A DNA stretch of 61,103 nucleotides from a candidate division TM6 bacterium UASB124 (lineage in GTDB: Bacteria > Babelota > Babeliae > Babelales > RVW-14): the NCBI GenBank assembly GCA_945897315.1, contig CAMDFF010000005.1, positions 1-61,103 on the forward strand, written 5' to 3'. The translations under genes were made by a program, and so were the position numbers. Under the pieces are notes generated by a model. That model was not told the DNA's origin and searched no databases. It saw only the letters and a list, made by a program, of their open reading frames with translations. Shown one piece after another: positions 36,651-46,121 of this stretch (positions within the stretch are counted from its first letter, which is position 1; every line of letters begins with the position of its first letter).

Positions 36651-37049
36651 AGCTTATAATCCCATTAGAAACGTTGATTATGCCCATACTTATTTATTAC
36701 TTTTTGTTTACCCTTATTGGTAATTCAGCTAGCTATCTATTGGTAACAAGTACCGATTAATAACAACACTGACAACCAGGTAGAATTCGCGGTGGCTCTT
36801 CTGGCGTACCAGAATTTACGCGAACAACAGCAACAATTCTATATTTTTTAGGGATTTTTTCAAGTACAAAATATTCAAAAGATATTTCTTCTCCATTAAT
36901 ACCATTTTTTTTCCAAAATCACCCCCGCACAACCAACACTAAGCCCTATTTGTAATTTCAAAAATGACTTTTACACAGAAGATAGCAAGCAGAGAATTTT
37001 TTTGTAATACTCTTGCCATACAATTTCGCTAATCAAGAAAAGGGTAATC
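36651..37049. other. Divergent intergenic region, rpsL to rseP
   Basis: This 399-base region should hold the promoters for the superoperon (minus) and rseP (plus). A TACAAT box at 37018-37023 could serve rseP, but its -35 region is only T-rich. The only protein-like signal is the broken minus-strand frame at 36757-36961, described separately. No hairpin with a T run was seen. Confidence 0.5.
36757..36961 (-). pseudogene. Possible broken small cysteine-rich exported protein
   Basis: Two minus-strand frames join at an A8 run (about 36906-36913). The first, from a TTG at 36959-36961, reads LKLQIGLSVGCAGVILEKK, which looks like a short lipoprotein-type leader. The second continues with EEISFEYFVLEKIPKKYRIV and ends PPRILPGCQCCY. 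Deleting one A would fuse them into about 65 residues. The second frame has no start codon of its own. It could be a decayed gene, a slippage-regulated gene or a sequencing error, and the protein family is unknown. Confidence 0.3.
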
Positions 37050-38249
37050 ATGTTTTTAAACGATATTTTTTTAATTGCCTCGCAAAAAATTGTTCCTATG
37101 TTTTACGCAATTATAGGATTCGGTGGCTTGATTGCCATCCATGAGGGGGGGCATTTCTTATTTTGCAAGCTTTTTGGCATTTACACGCCAACATTTTCTA
37201 TTGGCTTTGGCCCAGAACTCTTCCGCAAACAAATAGGGTCGACTAATTTTAGACTGGCACTCATCCCTCTTGGTGGCTACGTTGAAATGGCAGGGAATGC
37301 CGAAGTTGGCCAAGGCGATCAGCAACACGCACAGATGACTGGCGACCTATCCTACGAAACCAAACCATATTGGCAAAAACTACTTGTCTCGCTAGGCGGC
37401 ATCATATTTAATTTACTATTTGCATACCTTGTTTTCTGCGGCCTATTTCTTTGTGGCTCTTCAGGTAAACAGGCTGTTATGGTTGTCGACGTTGTTAAAG
37501 AGTCCGCAGCTGAAAAAGCTGGACTTAAAGCAGGCGACGCCATTTTGTCTGTTAAAGCAGAAAAATTAGCAGCAACCGACAATGGTATCAGTCATATGCA
37601 GGATCTCAATCTCGTTCACAATGATTCATTAATCTCAAACGCTCAACAGCAGCTATTGGGCCTTATTCAAGCAAACCCACACAAAGAGATTATCCTCCTT
37701 CTTGAACGTGGCAGCGACGAGATTAGCCTGCCTGTTACTCTTGGCTCTAAGCTTTCGCTAGACACCGTTATCGGATCGCTTGGAGCGAATTTCTTATTTC
37801 CACTCCCGAAGCTTCCATTTTTACAAGCTATCAAAGCCGGCTTTGATTATACCAATCAAAATATTGTTTTAATCGTTGAAAGCATCAAGCGATTGTTTTG
37901 CCAGCGTAGCCTAGAGGGCGCAGGTGGCCCCTTGATGATTATTTCAATGAGTGCTACCTCTGCTCAACATGGTGCAATACCACTCCTCATTTTCTTGGCA
38001 CTTCTCAGCATTAATTTGGCTCTTATCAACCTTTTACCAATTGGGGCCCTTGACGGTGGACAATTGCTGTTTATAACGATAGAAGCAATAATACGGCGCA
38101 AACTCCCCAACATCTTGAAAAATACGATTGATATTGCTTCGTGGATACTTTTTCTAGGCTTATTTGCATTCTTAACCTACCGCGACATTGTATACCTATT
38201 TGGCACCAAATTAAGCTTGCTATACCATATGGTAATCAATTTTTTCTAA
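37050..38249 (+). CDS. rseP: RIP site-2 metalloprotease RseP
   Basis: This 399-aa membrane zinc protease cuts transmembrane anti-sigma factors and remnant signal peptides. The active-site helix has HEGGH (H31, E32, H35) and the third ligand is in PIGALDGGQ (D335). A single PDZ-like domain (about 135-240) lies between membrane helices; E. coli RseP has two. AAAGGGT lies seven bases before the ATG. It stands alone on the plus strand between the superoperon and the convergent lpxC. Substrates are unknown here. Confidence 0.93.
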   Translation: MFLNDIFLIASQKIVPMFYAIIGFGGLIAIHEGGHFLFCKLFGIYTPTFSIGFGPELFRKQIGSTNFRLALIPLGGYVEMAGNAEVGQGDQQHAQMTGDLSYETKPYWQKLLVSLGGIIFNLLFAYLVFCGLFLCGSSGKQAVMVVDVVKESAAEKAGLKAGDAILSVKAEKLAATDNGISHMQDLNLVHNDSLISNAQQQLLGLIQANPHKEIILLLERGSDEISLPVTLGSKLSLDTVIGSLGANFLFPLPKLPFLQAIKAGFDYTNQNIVLIVESIKRLFCQRSLEGAGGPLMIISMSATSAQHGAIPLLIFLALLSINLALINLLPIGALDGGQLLFITIEAIIRRKLPNILKNTIDIASWILFLGLFAFLTYRDIVYLFGTKLSLLYHMVINFF

Positions 38250-38284
38250 GTCAACGTAGTACCTGACAGACTTTTACAGCAATC

Positions 38285-38325
38285 TGGTAGGATTGGGTTC
38301 GCTTTTGGCTAGACCAGTCCTACCA
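38285..38325. repeat. Hairpin between convergent rseP and lpxC
   Basis: TGGTAGGATTGG (38285-38296) pairs with CCAGTCCTACCA (38314-38325) with one G-T pair and a 17-base loop. No T run follows on either strand, so it is not a classical terminator. The rest of the 265-base gap between the genes shows nothing else. Confidence 0.6.
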
Positions 38326-38514
38326 CAGAAGCATGCGTACTAGTGCATACAAAGACTCGCCATCCTGCCACAAGCACTACAGGTATGACTGCCCGAAAAT
38401 AATTTTTTTGCACTCTGCAACCATCAGCGTACTAAAAACAACTAGTAGATCGACTTTATCAAGTATCTGTCGCATTTTATCAGAAAATCACGATGACTGT
38501 CGCATGGGCGATCA

Positions 38515-39360
38515 TCAAACAACCAAAGCCCAATCTGCTGGATGTTCTTTATAGTGCTTAATCAATAACCGATTAAAGTCATGCCCGGTTTTAGTTGCTG
38601 AAACATGCGCAACTAAACCAACACCTAACAATGCCATATCACCAATCAAATCAAGCACCTTGTGACGCACGCATTCATCTTCTAACCGCACAGGATTAAT
38701 CAAGCCCTCTCCAAGCACTAGCGTGTTACCCAGAGACGCTCCACGGGCTAAATTATGCTGACGCAACAATGGCAATTGCTCCAGAAAGCCAAATGTACGG
38801 GCTGGCGCAATTGCCTGCTCAAAAACTTCCTCTGTCAGCTTTATATTAAGAGAGCCGCTACCGGCAAGTGGATTTTTAAAATCCGCTGTATAAGCAATCG
38901 AAAGGCCCTTGATCGCTGGCTGCACCAACAGCACACGCCCTTTATCATCTTCAAGAATTATTTCACGTTTAGGTGTTATTCGCCGTGCAGCAACCCCTTG
39001 CATGACTACCCCAGTACGTCGAATTTCATGGCAAAATAACAACGCGCTACCATCAAGAATCGGAATCTCATTACCAGTTACAATAATTTCCACATTAGTA
39101 ATACCAAATACCCATAATGCAGCCATGAGATGTTCTACCGTACTAACAGACCAACCATCAGATTTAATGACTGTAGCATGCATCGCTTGCTCAGGAACGA
39201 CATCCCCTACGCGTATGCGCTGCGCATGGTTTTTGGCGTTAATAAATACAATTCCAGTGTTTTCATTTGCAGGATGCAGCGCAATCATTGAAGCAGTCCC
39301 TGTATGAACACCTATTCCCTGTATAGTAATCGGAGCTTGTATCGTTTTTTGAAACAGCAT
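38515..39360 (-). CDS. lpxC: UDP-3-O-acyl-GlcNAc deacetylase LpxC
   Basis: This 281-aa zinc enzyme performs the committed step of lipid A synthesis. It shows KTIQAPITIQGIGVHTG at the start, the first zinc His in TVEHLMAAL (H77), PILDGSA, and the second site HKVLDLIGD with His and Asp. The open frame extends 27 codons further up, but that extension runs into the rplM terminator. The ATG at 39360, preceded by AAGGA, is the real start. Its presence implies an LPS outer membrane. Confidence 0.95.
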   Translation of the reverse strand: MLFQKTIQAPITIQGIGVHTGTASMIALHPANENTGIVFINAKNHAQRIRVGDVVPEQAMHATVIKSDGWSVSTVEHLMAALWVFGITNVEIIVTGNEIPILDGSALLFCHEIRRTGVVMQGVAARRITPKREIILEDDKGRVLLVQPAIKGLSIAYTADFKNPLAGSGSLNIKLTEEVFEQAIAPARTFGFLEQLPLLRQHNLARGASLGNTLVLGEGLINPVRLEDECVRHKVLDLIGDMALLGVGLVAHVSATKTGHDFNRLLIKHYKEHPADWALVV

Positions 39361-39390
39361 TGCAATCCTTACAAAAATACGTAAACGCAA

Positions 39391-39420
39391 AAAAGCGCAG
39401 AACGGCTGTTCTGCGCTTTT
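39391..39420 (-). terminator. Terminator after rplM
   Basis: AAAAGCGCAGAAC (39391-39403) and GTTCTGCGCTTTT (39408-39420) form a perfect 13-bp stem with a four-base loop, A/T runs on both sides, 24 bases past the rplM stop. It lies just upstream of the lpxC start, so lpxC probably has its own promoter or depends on read-through. Confidence 0.9.
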
Positions 39421-39443
39421 TAACTTTTTATTCCAGAGCACAA

Positions 39444-39887
39444 CTATTTTGTAGGTGCGCCAAAGCCTTCGATTTGGCCTTTGTGTGGATGTTCCGGACC
39501 AGCATAAACCTTAAGCTTCTTAAGAATCTCACGGCTCAGTTTGTTTTTTGGTAACATACCCTTGACACCATGCCAGATCAAATAATCAGGCTTTTTTGTT
39601 AACATATCGCGCGCTGCAACAAGCTTCAAACCACTACGATACCCTGAAAAAGACTCGTACATTTTTTGTTTAAGCTTATCGCCAGTCAAATGAACTTTTT
39701 CACAATTGGTAATGACCACATAATCACCGCCATCAGTATGGGGGGTGTATCCTGGTTTATCCTTACCGCGCAAGATATCTGCTATTTCAGTGCACAAACG
39801 GCCAAGTACTTTTCCGTTAGCATCGATAACGTGCCAACGAGGCTTGCGGTCTTCTGTTCTGAGAAAAAAAGCGCTATTCATATCCAT
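39444..39887 (-). CDS. rplM: Ribosomal protein L13
   Basis: This 147-aa L13 is an early 50S assembly protein. Motifs: [50 protein letters not shown] and [26 protein letters not shown]. In most bacteria rpsI (S9) follows directly; here a terminator and lpxC follow, and no S9 gene is visible in the window. Confidence 0.97.
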   Translation of the reverse strand: MDMNSAFFLRTEDRKPRWHVIDANGKVLGRLCTEIADILRGKDKPGYTPHTDGGDYVVITNCEKVHLTGDKLKQKMYESFSGYRSGLKLVAARDMLTKKPDYLIWHGVKGMLPKNKLSREILKKLKVYAGPEHPHKGQIEGFGAPTK

Positions 39888-40018
39888 GAGTGAATTCCAA
39901 AAAGTTATATATCGAAAAAGAAATAATTTTGCTTAATTGTAGGTCATTTTAACAGTTTGGTCAAACAGAAATAGCTCTTGAAGCATAAAAACAATGTCTC
40001 CGCTTCTTATAATTTCAA

Positions 40019-41755
40019 CTAGCAAAAACAAGGCCCATTTTTTTGCACATGATTGCCAGTAGGAACAACATTCAATGTAGCGAATACCTGATCATGGCGT
40101 ATAGATGCAGCCTCAATAAATGCCCTAAATAGTGGGTTAACCTTCAGCGGGCTAGATGTAAATTCAGGATGAAATTGACTACCAACCATAAAGGGATGAC
40201 CATTTATCTCAGTAATTTCTATCAATTCTAATTCCTTATTAATACCCGAAAAAACTACCCCCTCTGCAACCAAACGTTCACGATACATGTTATTTATTTC
40301 AAAACGATGCCTATGCCGTTCCACAACATGCATAGTATCATACGCCTGTTGCGCTTTACTCCCTGGCAATAACGTACATGAATAACTCCCTAATCGCATA
40401 GTACCCCCAAATGCAGCAACACCCTTCTGCTGCTCCATAAGCGTCACTACTGGGTCAGGTGTTAATTCATCAAATTCAAGGCTATTCGCTTGTGGCAAGC
40501 CAAGTAACGAACGTGCTGCTTCAATAACCATGACCTGCATACCTAAGCACAGCCCCAAGAACGGTACTTTATTCTCCCGTGCAAACTGAGCAGCAATGAT
40601 TTTACCCTCTACTCCTCGCCTCCCAAACCCTCCTGGAACAACGATACCTGCTACAGACTGTAATTGACTCATAGCATAATCGTACAAAGGATTATCTACT
40701 GATTGTTCAAGATTTTCAGCCGCAATAACTACTAAATCAATCTTTCTACCTGCATGATAAGCCGCTGCTCGTAACGCATCAATGACACTTATATAAGGAT
40801 CATCATTGCCAGCATACTTCACAATAAGCCCTACAGATAGAGGCACAGTACTTGTCTTAATAGTATGTACATATGCTTCCCATTCTGCCAAGTCTGGTAA
40901 ACGTATCGACTTGATATCAAAATATTCTTGTATTTTAACGGTCAGTGACTGAGCAGCTAAATCAAAAAAAAGTTCATACATTGGGTCATGAGTTAAGACT
41001 TGAAAAATCATTTCTGCTGGCACTGAACATAAAACAGATAATTTCTGTAATTGCTGCACTGTTAGAGCCTTGTCCGCACGCAAAAATAAAGAATCTGGCA
41101 CCAATCCGGCACGCTTAAGAGCAATAACACTGTGTTGTGTTGGTTTTGTTTTAACATCATCCGACCATGACAGACACGGCACATATGACAAGTGACCATG
41201 CATTACATGCTTGCAGCCAAGATCCATTCTCAACTGCCGTACAGCCTCTAGAAAGATATCTGCCTCTATGTCGCCAACCGTACCCCCTATTTCTATTAAT
41301 ACAAAGTCAACTTTTGCAGCTACTACAAACTTCAATAACCGCTCTTTAATAATATTTACTACATGAGGGATAACCTGGACATTTTGGCCGAGATATCGCC
41401 CTGCTCGTTCACCAGTCAACACCTCTTGATACACTTGACCAGCTGTCATTGAAGAGTCTCTCGTTAGAGTAATATCCAAGTGCCGCTCATAGTGCCCCAA
41501 ATCTAAATCTGTCTCTGCTCCATCAGCGGTAATAAATACCTCACCATGCACCGTTGGAGACATTGTTCCAGGATCAACATTTAAGTATGGGTCCCACTTC
41601 ATTACAGAAACACTATGTCCAGCATTTTTTAGTAGCACACCAATTGCGGTAATCAATACACCTTTGCCAATGGAAGAACACACCCCTCCCGTAACAAAAA
41701 CAATCTTAGTGTCGGTCATTTTTATATGTTGTAAGTCTATTTGTATACGTGTCAT
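40019..41755 (-). CDS. pyrG: CTP synthase
   Basis: This 578-aa enzyme makes CTP from UTP, ATP and glutamine. The N-terminal amidoligase domain begins KIVFVTGGVCSSIGKGVL with its P-loop, and WDPYLNVDPGTMSP follows. The C-terminal glutaminase has the Cys nucleophile in FLGLCLGMQ and the His-Glu pair in QFHPEF. The family start would be the ATG at 41719. AGGTAGG six bases before the ATG at 41755 favours a 12-residue longer form. The C-terminus has an unusual extra tail ending CFC. It lies 39 bases after the upstream peptidase gene. Confidence 0.96.
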   Translation of the reverse strand: MTRIQIDLQHIKMTDTKIVFVTGGVCSSIGKGVLITAIGVLLKNAGHSVSVMKWDPYLNVDPGTMSPTVHGEVFITADGAETDLDLGHYERHLDITLTRDSSMTAGQVYQEVLTGERAGRYLGQNVQVIPHVVNIIKERLLKFVVAAKVDFVLIEIGGTVGDIEADIFLEAVRQLRMDLGCKHVMHGHLSYVPCLSWSDDVKTKPTQHSVIALKRAGLVPDSLFLRADKALTVQQLQKLSVLCSVPAEMIFQVLTHDPMYELFFDLAAQSLTVKIQEYFDIKSIRLPDLAEWEAYVHTIKTSTVPLSVGLIVKYAGNDDPYISVIDALRAAAYHAGRKIDLVVIAAENLEQSVDNPLYDYAMSQLQSVAGIVVPGGFGRRGVEGKIIAAQFARENKVPFLGLCLGMQVMVIEAARSLLGLPQANSLEFDELTPDPVVTLMEQQKGVAAFGGTMRLGSYSCTLLPGSKAQQAYDTMHVVERHRHRFEINNMYRERLVAEGVVFSGINKELELIEITEINGHPFMVGSQFHPEFTSSPLKVNPLFRAFIEAASIRHDQVFATLNVVPTGNHVQKNGPCFC

Positions 41756-41794
41756 CAAAAACCTACCTGCCTATAGCATTAATACAAGAAACCA

Positions 41795-43084
41795 TTAAGA
41801 TACTTCTTGCATTAATGCTTCAATTTCATCTACTTCTTTTGGTAATTCATAGCTCAAACAAGCAGCGCCATCTTCAGCCATCACATAGTCATCTTCAATA
41901 CGAACACCTATGTCTTCCGTTGACAGATACAACCCCGGCTCAATAGTAAAAACATCCCCAACTCGTAACGGTGTTTCATAATCGCCAACATCATGCACAT
42001 CAAGCCCCAAATAGTGACCTATGCCATGACAAAAGTACTGAGCATAGCCTCGCTGCTCTAAATATTTTACAGCTAAATGATGTAATGATTGATCGATATA
42101 TTTACTATTTTTAAGATACATACCAGGCATTGCAATAGATTCAACATATAATTGTGTATCAAGAACCAACTGATAAATTTCACGCTGGCGAGGATTAAAT
42201 ACACCTGAAACGGGGTATGTTCGTGAAATATCAGCCGCATAATAACCATACTCAGCACCAATATCAACCACAACTAAATCATTAGTTTTCAACTCATTAT
42301 TGTGCTGTGTATAGTGCAAAACTGTTGTATTTTTTCCTGTCGCAACAATCGATGGAAATGACGGAGTAGCACCAGCAAGCCCAGTAAAAATACTTTCAAT
42401 AGCAGCTTTAACTTCATACTCAAACCGTCCAGACTTAATCGTCTCTGCTGCAGCACGATGCGCGACATTGGTGACTTGAACAGCCTTATAGATCAAATCT
42501 AATTCATATTCATCTTTTGTTCGCCGCAAGTCATACAAAATCTGCGAAGCATCAATATTTGCTCCTAATACAGGCATCCACTGTTGCAAGTTTTTATATA
42601 AAACTTGCTGCATAAATGTCCCTTCATTGTTTGCATCATGTAGAGTAAATAGCTTTATTCCTGGAACAATATATGTATCTAAATCAACAAGCAGGGTTTC
42701 ATATTTTTCTGCTGTAAACACAGCTTTAAAAGAATACCCTGGACTATCTTTACCAAGAAATCTCACTTCTGCAACATCAATACTGTGAGCGTCTTCCGGA
42801 CCAGCAACAGATACATTAACCCATTGAGAGCGCTCTGTTTTAAAACGGGGAATATACAAAATATCACGCCCATCAAGATACAAGCATAAGAATGCCGCAG
42901 GCTCTGACAAACCCGTTAAATAGTAGAAAGAGCTCTCTTGTCTAAAAGCATACCGCTCTGACTCAAACCCCGCAGCTATTAAAACAACGCCAGAAGAAAT
43001 GCCATAATACTCTTTAATACGAGCAATAAGCTTTTGTCGTCTATTTTTAAAAATGCCAAATTTTGTTGGTGGATTAAAAACCAT
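41795..43084 (-). CDS. pepP: Xaa-Pro aminopeptidase (M24B)
   Basis: This 429-aa peptidase has an aminopeptidase-P N-terminal domain (about 1-135, with RQESSFYYLTGLSEPAAFL) and an M24 catalytic domain. Metal ligands are visible: two Asp in VVVDIGAEYGYYAADISRTY, His in FCHGIGHYLGLDVHD, Glu in FTIEPGLY and Glu in GVRIEDDY. It removes N-terminal residues next to proline, probably for peptide recycling. The frame opens with TTG at 43099. The ATG at 43084 with AAAGGGA upstream is preferred. It is in a minus-strand run with the LptD-like gene. Confidence 0.92.
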   Translation of the reverse strand: MVFNPPTKFGIFKNRRQKLIARIKEYYGISSGVVLIAAGFESERYAFRQESSFYYLTGLSEPAAFLCLYLDGRDILYIPRFKTERSQWVNVSVAGPEDAHSIDVAEVRFLGKDSPGYSFKAVFTAEKYETLLVDLDTYIVPGIKLFTLHDANNEGTFMQQVLYKNLQQWMPVLGANIDASQILYDLRRTKDEYELDLIYKAVQVTNVAHRAAAETIKSGRFEYEVKAAIESIFTGLAGATPSFPSIVATGKNTTVLHYTQHNNELKTNDLVVVDIGAEYGYYAADISRTYPVSGVFNPRQREIYQLVLDTQLYVESIAMPGMYLKNSKYIDQSLHHLAVKYLEQRGYAQYFCHGIGHYLGLDVHDVGDYETPLRVGDVFTIEPGLYLSTEDIGVRIEDDYVMAEDGAACLSYELPKEVDEIEALMQEVS

Positions 43085-43133
43085 TAAAGTCCCTTTCAAT
43101 CATTTTTTTAAGAAAATGCTTAGTCTGAATCTC

Positions 43134-45500
43134 TTATGAAGCTAATGAATTTACGAGTTGAGGATTTCTTTTAAATTTTTTCGCAAATGATCCCAAAGAA
43201 TCAAGCCTTAGCGAAAATACCATAGCGCGCTCATTTCTACCAATACCACACTCTCTAAATCTTTTCTCTTCAAATCCAATAAAGCAACCCCAACAATGTC
43301 CATCATACTCAAATCGCACACGATGAATAAGCGGCTTAACCCCATCAATAAAAAAGAGCGATGAGCGCTGTTGAGCATAATACTGCGCCTCGTATACTAA
43401 GGTCGCATATTTAGTCAGCGGAACTCCAAAATGTACCTGTAAAAAATGTGGGATTGTTGATAAATAGACTCGTTTTTCTAAAAGCTCTCGCTTCTGAAAA
43501 AGATAACTAATATTAATACGAAGTTTACGCATCAAAATATTTAGCGATAACTCAGACTGTAACAATTGAAGGTCTGGCCAATCATATTCTTGAAAGAATC
43601 CACATGAAATATGAGCATTAGATAGCCTACACTCATACTGAAAGGGCGTAAGATTTTTTTGACGTAAAGAGCGTGTCAGGAAAAAACGTTGATCATTCGC
43701 AACAAAATCATATCCTTGCCGCAATGCCATATCAGCGCACCAATCATTTTTATTAAGAGTAAAATTCGCTTCAGCAAGAACATTATTAGTTGGATATGCT
43801 CGATCAAACCGATCAAGGTGATGCCAATTTTCTTGGTGTATCATCGGTACATACTGCCATGTCAGCATCGGCTGCACAAAAAACATCGCATTGCCCTGAT
43901 CAAGATACCTATAAGTTAATGGAAACGCATATTCAGCCCCACCAGCAAGGTAGGATCGGTATCCTCCCTTAGCAAATAACGGACCACCTAGTTCGTTTTT
44001 TTGTTCATATACCAGTTTTTTTTGTATCCCAACAAGCTGTGCCCGTGGCTTACAAAAAGCACTCAAAACACCATACGGTACTGGAATATTACACTTTATG
44101 TGAGGCGCATATGAACACCGTACAAAATCTGCTGTTGTATACGGCAATGCTTCTTGTTGCTCTAAAAAAGTATTATCGACAAATATACGTTCAACTTTTT
44201 GCTGACTAGAAACAATATAATCCCAAAAAAAATCATGGCGATATTGAATGGGCAACCGAAAAATTGAACTAAACGTATTATTCCATTCAACGTGTGGCAA
44301 GTACCCAACATGTGCCCGATCTTCAATATCTTTTTTTATCACTGGCACAGGAGAATCACCTGGATTGTCAAATTGCGCAATAATTTCTTGCAGCTCATCA
44401 CCTTTAATTGCACCAACCCGTGTTCTATATACCCGGTTCCAAGCCGCCTGTAACGATAATTGGCTATAATCACTAAGCGCACGTATATCAAGGGTATTTA
44501 AAAATGAATCATCAACATCATCAGTATCATTAAAAAAATGATACTCGGTGCGTTTGTCAGTACCATAATCTGTTCTCATCAAAACTGATGCATCATAACC
44601 AGGTACAGGATCTTTGTCCTGATGAAAGCTTTTTCCTTTCATCCAAAAACCCTGCGTCGTACATTTACGAATACGGTTATCCTGATAAACATAACGATCA
44701 TTAACAATCACATAGTGAGACCGAACATGTGTATAGTCTTCTGCTGAGCGGTACCAGCGGAACTCATCAGCAAAAACTACTCCTTTTTTGTTTCGCCAAT
44801 CAATACCAAATGTTGTATCTGAATAATCAGTCAGCGTTTTATAGTAATCTTGTTTAATGCCAATGCCATAGTCATAATCTATGAGAAACCGTGGCAACAG
44901 AAAGCCTGATTTAGATGTTTTTTTAGAACCAGTACCAAACTGTATTGGTATGATAAATTGAGGCGCAATGGGAATAGATGCTCTACCAATATTAAAACGC
45001 ACATTATAGGTCCTAATAAAATAGCCCCGACGAAAAACTGCTCGACTCGCACGAATAGCCCAATCAGGATATGCACGATCGCAAGCTGTATATTCAATGT
45101 GCCGCATATCCCAATCTAATTCATTAATTTTACGTGCCTGACGCGCCTTTACAAAACCATCACGCATATGAAGGCGAATATTTTTTGCCACTCCAGTTTT
45201 TGTATCGATATTAATACAAAAACTATCTGCAAAAATAAGAATCCCATTATCTTCTACTACAACCGGTGCACCTGAAAAACTTTCAGCTAGCAGCTCTCTA
45301 CTACTATGCAGAACAGTAATACGCTCAGCCCAGACGTGAAAATGCGAGCCAAGTTGCGCATCAACAAACCCTTCAAAGCGTGCATTTTTATTTTTAGTAA
45401 AAAGTTGTTTAATGCTTTGAATCGTTAACGTTCCTTCTTTGGTCCTCGCTTCTAGCTGAACCAAAGAGCATAAAGAAAAAAATAGAATTTTGATAAACAC
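43134..45500 (-). CDS. lptD: LptD-like LPS-assembly outer-membrane protein
   Basis: This 788-aa protein has a short signal peptide (MFIKILFFSLCSLVQLEA), an OstA/LptA-like N-terminal domain (about 35-130, GFVDAQLGSHFHVWAERITV) and a large beta-barrel region. The junction IPIQFGTGSKKTSKSGFLLP RF matches the LptD signature at the start of the barrel. LptD moves LPS to the outer leaflet. The start is a GTG at 45500 with only a weak ribosome-binding site. The sequence is divergent in the barrel. LpxC nearby supports the LPS pathway; the partner LptE was not seen. Confidence 0.85.
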   Translation of the reverse strand: MFIKILFFSLCSLVQLEARTKEGTLTIQSIKQLFTKNKNARFEGFVDAQLGSHFHVWAERITVLHSSRELLAESFSGAPVVVEDNGILIFADSFCINIDTKTGVAKNIRLHMRDGFVKARQARKINELDWDMRHIEYTACDRAYPDWAIRASRAVFRRGYFIRTYNVRFNIGRASIPIAPQFIIPIQFGTGSKKTSKSGFLLPRFLIDYDYGIGIKQDYYKTLTDYSDTTFGIDWRNKKGVVFADEFRWYRSAEDYTHVRSHYVIVNDRYVYQDNRIRKCTTQGFWMKGKSFHQDKDPVPGYDASVLMRTDYGTDKRTEYHFFNDTDDVDDSFLNTLDIRALSDYSQLSLQAAWNRVYRTRVGAIKGDELQEIIAQFDNPGDSPVPVIKKDIEDRAHVGYLPHVEWNNTFSSIFRLPIQYRHDFFWDYIVSSQQKVERIFVDNTFLEQQEALPYTTADFVRCSYAPHIKCNIPVPYGVLSAFCKPRAQLVGIQKKLVYEQKNELGGPLFAKGGYRSYLAGGAEYAFPLTYRYLDQGNAMFFVQPMLTWQYVPMIHQENWHHLDRFDRAYPTNNVLAEANFTLNKNDWCADMALRQGYDFVANDQRFFLTRSLRQKNLTPFQYECRLSNAHISCGFFQEYDWPDLQLLQSELSLNILMRKLRINISYLFQKRELLEKRVYLSTIPHFLQVHFGVPLTKYATLVYEAQYYAQQRSSLFFIDGVKPLIHRVRFEYDGHCWGCFIGFEEKRFRECGIGRNERAMVFSLRLDSLGSFAKKFKRNPQLVNSLAS

Positions 45501-45512
45501 AACAATGCTTTT

Positions 45513-46112
45513 CTAATAAGGGCGACGGCCCTGCATTGCCTTGCCTATGGTAACACGATCCATAAACTCAAGAGTCGAACCAATTGGTACACCACTAGCT
45601 AAACGAGAACAGATCATCGTCTTAGTGGTGATCTTTGACCAGATATAACTTGCTGTAGCCTCTCCCTCAGGAGTTGGGTTGGTAGCAAAAATAAGCTCTT
45701 GAACATTGCCATCTAAGCGATTGATAAGCGCCACTATGGTCAATTGATCAGGCCCTACGCCTTCCAGAGGACAGAGGGCTCCACCCAATACATGATAGAG
45801 CCCATTAAACTCACCAACATTTTCTATCGCAATAAGTTCGTGCCATGTCTCAACAACACAAATCACCGTCTTATCACGCTTTACAGACAAGCAAATAGTG
45901 CAAAAATCTTGCTTTTCAGTCCAGTTAAAACAAGCTTGACAGCGATGAATCGCTGAGCGAGCCTCTATGATTGCATTGCACAATTGCTCAACAACCTTAG
46001 AATCGCTAGCCAATAAATGCCCAGCCACCTTAAAAACGTTTTTTGACGCTAAATAAGGCAAGCGCTGCAAGTGACGTACTAATTTTTGCAAGCTAGGCAA
46101 TTGGGAAAGCAT
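45513..46112 (-). CDS. recR: Recombination protein RecR
   Basis: This 199-aa protein acts with RecO/RecF in gap repair and RecA loading. It has the HhH region LQRLPYLASKNVFKVAGHLL, a zinc finger with C58, C61, C71 and C74, and a Toprim domain (VICVVETWHELIAIENVGEF NGLYHVLGG). The C-terminal Walker-B-like SRLASGVPIGSTLEFMD is typical. AAGGTG lies just before the ATG. It is 9 bases from yidC. Confidence 0.95.
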   Translation of the reverse strand: MLSQLPSLQKLVRHLQRLPYLASKNVFKVAGHLLASDSKVVEQLCNAIIEARSAIHRCQACFNWTEKQDFCTICLSVKRDKTVICVVETWHELIAIENVGEFNGLYHVLGGALCPLEGVGPDQLTIVALINRLDGNVQELIFATNPTPEGEATASYIWSKITTKTMICSRLASGVPIGSTLEFMDRVTIGKAMQGRRPY

Positions 46113-46121
46113 CGCACCTTC

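Noticed and set aside
38333-38554. A 73-codon plus-strand frame between rseP and lpxC
   Set aside because: It overlaps the end of lpxC, and its composition is unlike a protein; no ribosome-binding site.
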